Origin: Cryptomeria japonica
Taxonomy: Eukaryota; Streptophyta; Pinopsida; Cupressales; Cupressaceae
NCBI RefSeq assembly: GCF_030272615.1
Contig: NC_081405.1
Coordinates: 649,549,420-649,613,419, forward strand
Direction of reading: 5' to 3'
DNA: 64,000 nucleotides
Shown here: in pieces, positions 33,447-43,480 of the stretch
Position numbering within the stretch: position 1 is the stretch's first letter
How the letters are laid out: every line of letters starts with the position of its first letter
Translations under genes and position numbers: made by a program
Notes under the pieces: generated by a model
What the model was told of the DNA's origin: nothing
The model's database searches: none
What the model saw: only the letters and a program-made list of their open reading frames with translations

Positions 33447-36400
33447 GAAGGCCCCACTGGAACTGTGTTTGCACTTCTATCACTATTTTATACATAGAAG
33501 TAAGTGAATTTTTTGTTTTTGCATGATTTCAAATGATTGAATTGTTGTTCTTATTAGTTTTTATCAAAAGTACTGTGATTGTTTAATAGTTTGATTCCAA
33601 AAAATAGTGATAAGATGCATATTTATGGTTATAAATGTTTGTTTATGAACTTTTGTTTACATATATATGTAATTTGATTCTATTTAAGACAACTGATATC
33701 AACCATGGGAAATAGCAAGTGAGGAATGATGGAACAATGAGAGGCTCAAAAGGAAAGACAAAGGCAACGTATGAAGAAATTGTGTGACATAAGAACATTG
33801 GAAGAAGAAGGTATGTCATCCTCAACATCTCAATTCGATTTATCAAACAAATATAATGCACCTAATGCAATTCAAAAAGAGACATTTGATTTATCGTTCG
33901 AACCTAATGCAATTGAAGAAGATACCGCATTGAATAATCAATTAAATGATTAACATATTACACCTTCTCTACTTGATGAATTGAATGTAGATAATGCACC
34001 GATGTTAACACCTCCTAGAATCATTCATAGGAAACCAAAGTATCTAATTGACATTGATGAGAATATATTGAAGCAAATGCCCAATAAAATGAATGAACAA
34101 ACTTGTAGGAGAATGGTTAAAAGAATATGGAAAAACTATTTTAAAAACTTAAATCAAACCGCAAGATGTCAATTAATTGTTCAAATGATTAAAAATTTGA
34201 ATTTTAGAGAGAATGAAAATTCTAGGCCTAAGATCATCTGAAAGTAATAGTGAAAGAACTATTGTGAGAAATCTATTTGATGCATATCAACCTATTGGTT
34301 CAAAATCATGTACTAAAGATTCTAATGCTACTCAACGTGTCATTACATCAACCATAATGAGCAAGAAAATAAAAAAAGATCATTTGATAAGAAAAACAAG
34401 TAAGTCATTAAAAGTTAGTAGAAAAACATTAAGTAAATCATTAAAGAGGTGGGAAATAATAGAGGAACCTAACAATAATTCTCTTTGGGCATTCTCGGGT
34501 AGACTACCACGTAAAGACAAGGTTGTTGTTGATGCACTAAAAACATTAATTGAAAATTTTTGGCATGACAACACAACAGTTTCGCCCAACCAAAGAGATG
34601 TTGTTAGAAGGCGAATTGGATCTACAAATCATGAGCCACATGCCAAACACTATTTGGATATGACTCAAACTAAATTTTATGAAAGATTCCTTCAAAAGTT
34701 TTCTCAAATAAGAATTTCTCAAAGATTTTTTGAAATGGGAAAACCTTTTTATATTAAGATTAATCATGTACGCACCACGTGTTTTTGTAGGATGTATATA
34801 CAAGCACACTAACGATGTTTTGCAGGAATGTAATATACAAGCACCTCCTAAGTCAGTCAGAGAATTTATTTAAAGTGTGCTATGTAATAGACAGGATGGT
34901 TGCATTTATTATAAGATGCCTTGTTTGGAAGGTTCTTGTGCTATATGTGGTGGTTTGCAATGTTTACCAAGATGCGTACATTTGGAGAGCACACATGAAA
35001 TTGGTATGAAACTAATTTATTTCAGAAAATACAAGACAGTCACATATGCAGTTAAAGATGGAAAAGATTTGAAGAGATGTGAGCTAGTGAAAATTGATAT
35101 ATGTGTAGCTCAATTTATGAAAATGTTTCAAGAGAAACTAGTTTATGAGTACATAATGCATACACATAGAGCTCGATGGTTAGATGAGAAATTCAAGTTA
35201 TGTAAGGGCACATTTACTCTTGGCACCATTGTCTCTATTGTTGATTTTGCTGAAAATTATACACTACAACCTCAAAATGAAGTGCAATCCATGTATTATC
35301 ACTCTACACAAATTTCTATTTTTGTACACATAGCATTCATGCATGTAGATGATAGCACAGAGGAGGATAGAAAGGTTGTAAGAGAGTATCACTTCTACAT
35401 ACGTGATGATTGTACTCATTCATCGTAGTTTGTACAAGGATGCTTTAAATTTTTCTATGATAGTTTAAGGCAAAGGAACATACGATACAACTGACACTTA
35501 ATATGGTCAGATAATTGCACCACACAATTCAAGAATGCAAAGATGTTTTATTGGTTGACAAGGATGCATATGACAAGTTGTGTACAACATTTTGGAATTT
35601 CACTAAGGCTGGACATGGTAAGGGAGAGCATGATGGTGTAGGAGCATGTGTGAAAAGAGCCCTAGCTATGGAAGAATTGAAGTATGAAGGTGGTGCTGAG
35701 TTGATAGATGCAGAAACAATTTTGCAATGGTGTAAGTCTAGGATGGGTCTAGGTAATCCAGGTACGTCAATGGTTCGTAGATTTTTTTGGTTGATCACTG
35801 AATCTAACATTGAAAACTATCTAGATTGTTGTACAGTTGCAAGATCAAGTGACATGCACTCATTTATGAGTTCAAATTCAAGTTCATTGGTAATTTATAC
35901 AAGATAGATGGTATGTTTTTTCTCTTCATGCATGTATTGTTTGTGGGAATAATGTGAATCACAAGAGTGTGTTGACAAATGGTCTCGTAGACCATTGGTT
36001 CCCATTGATTCATATCAAATTCTCAAAGCACTACAATTGACCCAGATGGAGATATCAGTGGATTTTGACCATGTATCTGACCTTGTAGATTTAGGTGATT
36101 TTTTGAGTTAATTTTTTTGCAAGTATTCTTTTTGGTTCATTTTATTGTACATAATACTTTATTTTTGGTATTAATTAAGACTTTATAAAATGCAGGTCAT
36201 GTTTATGTAGTTGTTGCAGAAGAGAACAATGAAGAAGGAACAAATTACTATTTGTGTCATTGTGTTGAGCCTAAAAGAAAATTGACAACCATAATCATTG
36301 ACGGAGAGGGTATTGAGTACCCAATAGGGTCTATTGTCGTGATAGGAACATGGCTTTGGAGATACCCTATTAAGAATTCTGATGTTTGGTTGTTCGAGGA

Positions 36401-36674
36401 CTTTGAAACACATAGACATGTTCTTTATTTCTCTAACCTTGTTGTTGCAACAAACATTCATTTGATGAAGTATCGTGGTAGACCTCATAACAAGATTTTA
36501 TGGAAAGTTCATGAATCTGACCACGAGGAAATACTTGACACAATAGGGTTAGAGCTGATCCTAAAGGCTCACTTGATTGATTCTATGGTTCAGAGTAGAA
36601 TGATTTTGAGAATTTTGTATAAATCATCAACAAATTGTTCTATATTCATTTTTTGTATATATAAATGCCCATGA
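33447..36674 (+). pseudogene. DDE-like transposase gene of the 15-kb transposon (degenerate)
   Basis: A 5' UTR exon ends at 33499 (donor GTAAGTG); the intron is 33500-33688; the ATG is at 33705. The protein has a basic/coil N-terminus, a Cys-rich module (GSCAICGGLQCLPRCVH, about 34935-34985), then IVDFAENYT (about 35236), WSDNCTTQFKNA (about 35507-35542) and HGKGEHDGVGACVKRA (about 35611-35658). These spaced acidic residues look like a DDD/E catalytic set. A 101-bp intron (36095-36195) precedes a C-terminal module starting GHVYVVVAEEN. About ten stops or frame shifts lie along about 860 codons, several being TGA or TAA where CGA or CAA is expected. Similar proteins are annotated as uncharacterised in many plants. 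Transposase is an inference from motifs plus TIRs. Confidence 0.65.
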
Positions 36675-36905
36675 GCTGATTTTTACAAGTTTAGGGGCAT
36701 AATTTTATTTATTTAAATGACAATGAGTTGATTTGTACATATGTAAATGCCAAATTTTGTATACTAAAATGGCGATGAGCTGAATCGCACATATTGTAAT
36801 GCCAAATTTTGTATAAAAGCCCATGAGATGATTTGTAAGACATTTTTTTGTATAATCAAATAGCCAAGAGCTAGTTTGACCATATTTAGAGGCAAATTTT
36901 TTAAT
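36660..36905. repeat. About 60-bp degenerate tandem repeat in the transposase 3' UTR
   Basis: Four copies of a unit containing 'AATGCCAAATTTTGTATA' and 'GAGCTGATTTGTACATAT' follow the stop at 36674. Confidence 0.75.
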
Positions 36906-37149
36906 AATATGTAACAATGTTTTGTGACTATTTTGTGTGTCAATGTTTTGTGACTATGTTTTGAGTGTATGTGATGTGTCCCTAGTCAATCATGAGCATT
37001 CTTGAATCTTGTATAATCATGGAGAATTATTTGATTCATTATCGGGTCATAGGGGTCATAGATTGAGACTAGATACAGTTTGAGCAAAAATTGTCATTAC
37101 ATTGTCAAAACAATTGTCTAAAAAGTTGTCAAGCAACTTCTACATTGCG

Positions 37150-38710
37150 TCAGTATAGTATGACTCTCGATGTTCCAATGCTTTGGGATGCGTGATAGGG
37201 GAATGCCTAGCATAAAACTACCCACCTAGATGTGCTCACGACGTCGGTTTGTGCACACGACGAACTGAATCAATTCTAACCAATCTGGCAGCTTTGCATT
37301 GCATGCAACTGATGGTTTTTGCAGCAGGCAAAAAAGTGCTACCAATTGAAAATGGCTCCGACTCATCAAAAAATGAGATAGGCTATTGTAGAGGAGCCTC
37401 ATGTGACCCCATGGGTTCAAACGGATCGACCATATGTATCCTCAATTTGAAGAAAAAGTCTATCAAATTTTGACAATATTTTGGACTCAGGGCACTTGAG
37501 AGATCACACCGGTATGGTATGACTCTTGATGTTTCGATGCTTTGGGATGCACAATAGGGGCATGCCTAGCATAAAAATTCCCACTTGAATGAGCTCGCGA
37601 TGTCAGTTTGTGCACATGAAAAACCAAATCAATTATAGCCAATCTTGCAACTTTACATTGCATGCAACTGACAGTTTTTGCAGCAGGCGAAAAAATGCTA
37701 CCAATTGAAAATGGCTCCAAGTCATCAAAAATTGAGATAGACCCTTCTAGAGGAGCCTCACATGACACAATGGGTTCAAACGGAATGACTATATGTGTCC
37801 TAGATTTGAAGAAAAAGTCCATCAAATTTTGACAATTTTTTGGAGTCAGGGCACTTGAGAGATCACACCGATGCGGTATGACTCTCGACATTTCGATGCT
37901 TTAGGATACATGAAAGGAGCATGCCTAGCATAAACCTGCCCACTTAGATGTGCTCACAATTCCATTTTGTGCACACGATGAACCAGATCAATTCTAGCCA
38001 ATCTGGCAACTTTGCATTGCATGCAAATGATAATTTTTGCAGCAGGTGAAAAAATGCTACCAATTGAAAATGGCTTCGAATCATCAAAAACCAAGATAGG
38101 CCATTGTAGAGGAGCCTCATGCAATGCCACGGGTTCAAATGGATTGACCATATGTGTCATGGATTTGAAAAAAAAATCTGTTAAATTTTGACAATTTTGT
38201 GGACTTAGGGCACTCGAGAGATTGCACCGGTACGGTATGACTCTCAATGTTCAGATGATTTGGGATGCACAAAAGGGGCATGCCTAGTGTAAAATTGCCC
38301 ACTTGAATGCACTTGCAATTTCGGTTTGTGCACATGATGAACAAAATCAATTCTAGCCAATCTTGCAACTTTGCATTGCATGCAACTGACAATTTTTGTA
38401 GCAGGCAAAAAAATGCTACTAATTGAAAATGGCTCCAAGTTGTCAAAAATCGAGATAGGCCATTGTAGAGGAGCCTCATACAACCCCATGAGTTCAAATG
38501 GATCGACCATATGTGTCCTATATTTGAAGAAAAAGTCTGTCAAATTTTAATAATTTTTTGGACTCAGGGCACTTGAGAGATCGCACCAGTATGGTATGAC
38601 TCTCGACGTTTCGATGCTTTGGGATGCATGACATGGGCATGCCTAGCATAAACCTACCCACCTAGATGTGCTTGCAATGTTTGTTTGTGCACACGATGAA
38701 CAAAATTTGA
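37150..38710. repeat. 359-bp satellite array, 4.3 copies
   Basis: TGACTC of the unit falls at about 37161, 37520, 37879, 38238 and 38597, an exact 359-bp period with roughly 90% identity. Each unit contains TTGCATTGCATGCAA, TACCAATTGAAAATGGCT and CATATGTGTCCT. The minus strand of every unit has 60-130 codon ORFs, but 359 is not divisible by 3 and the ORFs do not join, so they are not taken as genes. It sits between the 3' ends of the two convergent transposon genes. Confidence 0.93.
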
Positions 38711-38773
38711 CCATTGCTAGCGTGAGCGTGCTCTCGCACCAAACACATATTGTTATTTATATTCATATTGTCG

Positions 38774-39064
38774 AGTTTTGTTGTTTATATTCATATTATT
38801 GACTACATATGCAAATATTCATTTAAATTTATAAAAGGGAAGCCACCAAATACAACGAATACATAATAATGAACTGAATAGAAGGAGTTTTGTAGGGTTA
38901 ATTCAACATTTTAGAAATTTTATCAAATCATATTCCACAATTGCAATATTTTATATCATATATTTTTGTTGTTTATATTCATATTGTTGATTACATATGC
39001 AAATATTCATTTAAATTTATAAAAGGACAACCACAAAATACAATGAATACAAAATAATGAACTC
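38774..39064. repeat. About 105-bp direct repeat, two copies 188 bp apart
   Basis: 'TTTTGTTGTTTATATTCATA' through 'ATAATGAACT' occurs at 38774-38880 and 38962-39064 with few differences. Confidence 0.85.
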
Positions 39065-39245
39065 AGTACACATTTATTGGATCGAATATTGATATTTATA
39101 TAAATAAAAAAAGGCATGTCTACCAAGTCAATACAAGTATTACAAAAATGTGGCATATGCCATGTCCAAATCAATATACAATAAAAATGTAGAATATATC
39201 TACATGTATTGGTCATTCTATGACCAAAAATAACACTATATGATC

Positions 39246-41867
39246 CTAACCTTGTGGTGGATCATTAAAATCAAGCATCTTCAATGGAGTACACGGCTCT
39301 GTAGATGGTTGCAAAACCACAATTCAAAAGCCAAGTTAGAATTCTTTTTTAGAAAATAGTTCACAATTAACAACATAACTATGCATTTAACTTTAATTCC
39401 TTTGCAATTGAAATGTAGATTACCTCATCGGCTAATCTAGGAGCTAATTTCTTCACTCTCCTCTCCTTGTCACTCTTACAAGTTTTCTTGAAGACATACT
39501 TAAATGGATCCATGTTATGGCAATACCGCGAAGGGGTTTATTGTAGATTAAATGTACAATTAATACAATGTACTAACATAAATATATCAAAAACACTTAA
39601 AAACTATAATATAGAGAACAATGAGGTACCTATGCCTGAGATGCTTCTCTAATGGACTGAGGATGGCTCACCATCGATGTAGAAACTGTTGCTATTACCT
39701 GTACAAAAATGGTTCAAAGATTAAATACAATTACTATAATGATAAGTATTGAAGGTTAAAAACAATTAATTTTACATATCAAACAAAAGTGTATTAGATC
39801 CTGAGATGCTTCTCCAGTGCAAGGAGGAGGGTTCGCCATTGATGAAATAAGTATGGATATTTCCTGTATGAAAAAAATATAAGATTATAATATATCACAA
39901 GTTCACATGTACACATGCATATAATCATGAAATCAAGAAAATAAAGTAGAGATACATACCTCTGCCTCTCTTGATCCACAGGTGAATCAAGTGGATTCAA
40001 CAAATCCACATAGCTCAATGGTCATTGTACATGTAAAATAGACAAAAAACACTAATCAATCTACAAACCCCAACTAATACTTTATTTCAACATTTTCAAA
40101 CAATTGTACAACTAAAAATGTGTTCAATTACCTTCTTCCGATGTTTTGGTGTCATCGAGGATTTCTTTTTCTTAGGACGAGCCCTAGACACGGAGGGGGT
40201 ACCCTAAAAAAACAAAATTAACATGAGATATTAGTACAGATAATAAATTAAACTTAATTTTAAAAATCTAAAATGAAATGACTTGCATATTCCATCAAAA
40301 CTATACATAAAAAGGGTTGTACAAAATATGATACCATATAGCCTTGTAGGCCAAAATCGATCACTGAGAGCATGATGTCATCAATTTGGGATATTTTGTC
40401 CCCTGTCAACACCTACAAACCAGAAATTGGACCAAGAATTAAAGATAGTTAGTATATCTTGTATTTTTTTGAATTCAAAGTGTACTATTCTATTTTAACA
40501 TGTTACAAAATTTATACCTCATGCATCGAAGTTGCAGCTATAGTAACTGGGGGAGGAGTATGGGATACTGTTGCTGCATCCTGAAATGCATATTATTTGT
40601 CTCAATTTAAATCGTGATATAAATAAAAACTCATGTATGTAATTACAAATTTAAAGTGACTGATAAATAAAATTCTATGAATTCAAATCAACACACCTCT
40701 ATCTATGGCTCATGGGCAAACACCATGTCTATCAACTCATCTGTCAGCGTGAAATCCTCAACCGTGTGGGCTTAACATCTACTCCCGTAAATCATGCACA
40801 AATGAGATGAGGATCCATCTGCACTAGCTGCATCATCTATCCCCAAGCATATCCCCGAGCAACTGACACACATATGCTAGATGGGCTCTCTGTCACCACC
40901 TAATGGATCATCATCCAAGACAATAGGGTGTGCTAATGATGTCCCATGCTGGATGATGGCACCAGTCAATGTTGTGGGCACCTGAAGAGTCTGTAGCTCC
41001 ATCAACTCTTTCAACTCTACTAGGACAGCTTGATGCACCTTAGGTTTGGGTGCTAGGGGGCGGCGACTCTCCGCGGGTAATCGCCTATGGGATCTAGGTC
41101 TATCTTGGGCAGAGCCACCAACTCTACCATGCAACTCTCTCATTTAAAAATAGTTTGAGCGTACATTGAGCACAAACTCACAATATACTTCTCTCAAAAA
41201 ATATAATGGAACCTCATAATTATTACAAGGTGGATCATCAAAGACCATCCACCACCTTTGCTAAAAAAGATTCTTCATCTGCACATTGGTACACCAATGT
41301 ATGTGAAACCTCTTTGCATTAAGAGGTAATGACTGACCAGTTTTGGGATCAACGAAAAGGGCACATATTTATTGTTTAGTAATATTTTTTTTTTTACTCC
41401 ATTGTATTATAGCCCATTGGCATAGAATTGACGACATCTATCCCTAAAGCTTCCCCATTTCATAATTGTGTGGAAAAAGCTATGGCGCCTCTAGCTAATG
41501 TCTCTAGGATAGTGGTGAGGGATTGATGATGCTCAAGTTTAGAAGTTTTCAATTTAACAATCAGTCTATTGATTTTAGACATATTTTGTCCTAATTGATT
41601 AATTAATTTCCCTTGTGTTTCGGGTGTGCGGTCAAAAGGAGGAATTGGGGGTTGTTCTTCTATGTTTTCAGGAGGTGCATTTGGTTATTCTTGTGAGTTT
41701 TCAAGAGGTGCATTTGGTTGTTCTTGTTCTGGATTAGAAGAATCTAGTTTTTGAAACAAAAAATAAAAAAACCTAATCAAAATTAATGAAATTAAATTCA
41801 AAATGTAAAACAAATTGAACAAACAGGAAAGAAAGACAAAAATAAATAAATAAAAACCTTGATCCAT
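39246..41867 (-). pseudogene. Second, multi-exon gene of the 15-kb transposon, family unknown
   Basis: Exon 1 is ATGGATCAAG (41867-41858). Exon 2 starts at 41743 and has a Pro/Glu/Gln-rich N-terminus with a repeated QPNAP-EN motif. Frameshifts and stops follow to 41143, then an open stretch 41143-40877 with a VLDDDPLGG block. Small exons with good splice sites follow: about 40567-40504 (VSHTPPPVTIAATSMHE), 40429-40338 (TGDKISQIDDIM), 40201-40139 with a basic RARPKKKKSS stretch that could be a nuclear signal, then about 39863-39801, 39701-39640, 39516-39424, and a last exon ending TAG at 39246. Two middle exons resemble each other (GEASQ/REASQ ends). It converges on the transposase gene. By position it could be the accessory or DNA-binding ORF of the element, but no domain is recognised. 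Confidence 0.55.
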
Positions 41868-41989
41868 AGTTTGGAGGAAAAATCTAGCACCCCATTTGCA
41901 GTTTAGGAGAGGAAATGTAAAAAAAATGAAGTAAAAAATACACTATTCACGGGCAAATGAGACCCAATTTTTTTTTAAAACTTTTTTTA

Positions 41990-42180
41990 CCAGGCACCAC
42001 GTAGGTGGTTATATTTGGATTATTAGCACGTACACGCTCATTTTCATATGAGCAACACATACTCGCTCATTTTCCTAGGCGTAGCGTGTACTCACTCATT
42101 TTCCTAAAAGCAGCACGTATGTGCTATCTTCTCTAGGCTCAGGAAGAACAAACCTAAGCGCGTACGCGGGAATTTCACAT
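41990..42180. repeat. Right subterminal repeat cluster
   Basis: TTAGCACGTACACGCTCATT (42026), GCAACACATACTCGCTCATT, GTAGCGTGTACTCACTCATT, GCAGCACGTATGTGCTATC and AAGCGCGTACGCGGG are spaced about 30-40 bp apart. They are the right-hand counterpart of the clusters at 27930-28010 and 33140-33400. Confidence 0.8.
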
Positions 42181-42227
42181 TTTAAAACCATGTATACACT
42201 GCTTGTTTTTCCATGTTTTTTTGGGTG

Positions 42228-42265
42228 GTGTCCACTTTTCTGACCACCATCTTTGTGCACATACC
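42228..42265 (-). repeat. Right terminal inverted repeat
   Basis: GTGTCCACT at 42228 and TGACCACCATCTTTGTGCAC at 42241-42260 are the inverse of the left end. Confidence 0.75.
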
Positions 42266-42301
42266 CCTCTCACCGTTTGAAATTTGTTCTGACTGGGGGG
42301 C

Positions 42302-42820
42302 CTTCTCCCTTTAATTCACAAGCTAACTCTCCTAGGATTTCTACCCCATCTTCCCCTCCTATGGTTGATCATGATGTCATTGTAGACTTTGAGAAGATCA
42401 ATATGTTGGAGTAGAATTTGAGAGACTTTAAGTGTTTCTTGAATATTGAGAATGTCCTCCCCTGGGCTGGGAATGTCATAGGTACCTTGAGAGACATGTT
42501 AATCTCCAACAAGAGATTCCTAGAGATGTTGAGGTATTTTTCCATGATTGTTAAAAGCCATGTGCCCCTGGCTGATGTAGCCCTTGTGGACAATCAATAT
42601 GATCCTTTTAGTTCCTAGGTTAGTGTTAGCATTCCAAGTTTGAGAGTGCCCATGGTGGACTCCACCATACCTAGTGTTAGTACTTCATTCACTCCCTTGG
42701 CCTACACAAGCATGGCTAGTAGTTCAACCTCCGTCATTGCTCAGGTTCTAGTAATCAACGCTAGCACCACATCTTCCAGTGGCACTAGTCCTTCTGGAGG
42801 TTCCACCTTAAATAAATAAC
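42302..42820 (+). pseudogene. Decayed C-terminal ORF of unknown family
   Basis: One plus-strand frame runs from about 42302 to a TAA at 42820 with two internal TAG codons. It has a Ser/Pro-rich start, a helical middle (LPWAGNVIGTLRDML) and a Ser/Thr-rich tail. It begins directly outside the transposon's right end. The 75 bases left of the transposon at 27075-27150 are also open in plus, so the transposon may have split this ORF. The family is not recognised. Confidence 0.4.
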
Positions 42821-42824
42821 TTAG

Positions 42825-43480
42825 AATTTTATATATTCAAGTTCATCAAGCACATTATCAAAAAAATAATAAATAAATATATTTATTTAATTCCTTACTA
42901 TTTTCACTTTTGGAATTTCAATAAATTAACTTAATTAATCATTGACATAATTTCAAAAGATGATGGAATTCCTTGTGATAATTGACTATTTTCATTCTAT
43001 TTATGTTGTTAATGATCTTACATAAATATTGAAATAGAAATCTATATATTAATTAAAATTTAATGTATGTCATTTGATATTGATTTTAAGTGAAAAACAT
43101 TCATAATTTTATATTATATGTATATTTATAAGATGTGTTTCTATTAATAATATAATCATTTTCCAAAAAGTAAAGTTACAAATATAATATTCTATTCATA
43201 AAATAAATTAAAATTATTTAATTTATTGTTATTTATTACAAATATAATGATTTAATTTAAAGTTACAAATATAATATATATTTTTTTAAACCAACAATTC
43301 TACTAACTAAATATCAAGATTTATCATCTAGAATAACATGATCAACTCTATGTAACTTGAACTAATAATAAAAATATAACATAAGCTCATAAAACATGTA
43401 ATGAACAAAACAATGATTAAAAATAAAACATCACATGTCAGATAAACATAGTGTCAAATAAAACATGCATGAAACAACAT
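42825..43480. other. AT-rich spacer, no gene seen
   Basis: Very AT-rich, with TTATTTATT-type low complexity; no ORF of note. Confidence 0.6.

Larger units (their letters stand above)
27151..42265. mobile_element. Candidate 15.1-kb TIR DNA transposon with two convergent genes
   Basis: GTGCACAAAGATGGTGGTCA at 27156-27175 is repeated as a perfect 20-bp inverted copy at 42241-42260. A second block, AGTGGACAC, follows inward on both sides, offset on the left by about 10 extra bases. Inside each end lie arrays of AGCACGTACACGCT-like subterminal repeats. The interior encodes a DDE-like transposase reading right and a second multi-exon gene reading left. Both are degenerate, so the copy is no longer autonomous. 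TSDs are uncertain: CCTCT flanks both ends if the borders are placed at AGGTAAGTGCAC and GTGCACATACC. I cannot name the superfamily with confidence. Confidence 0.65.

Noticed and set aside
35529-35810. 93-codon minus-strand ORF
   Set aside because: Shadow of the transposase HGKGEHDG region on the other strand.
37226-38543. Repeated minus-strand ORFs of 60-134 codons in the 359-bp array
   Set aside because: The period is not a multiple of 3, frames break at every unit and no start or stop is consistent; treated as satellite DNA.
37150-38710. CRISPR-like array
   Set aside because: Units are contiguous 359-bp repeats without unique spacers, in a eukaryotic genome.
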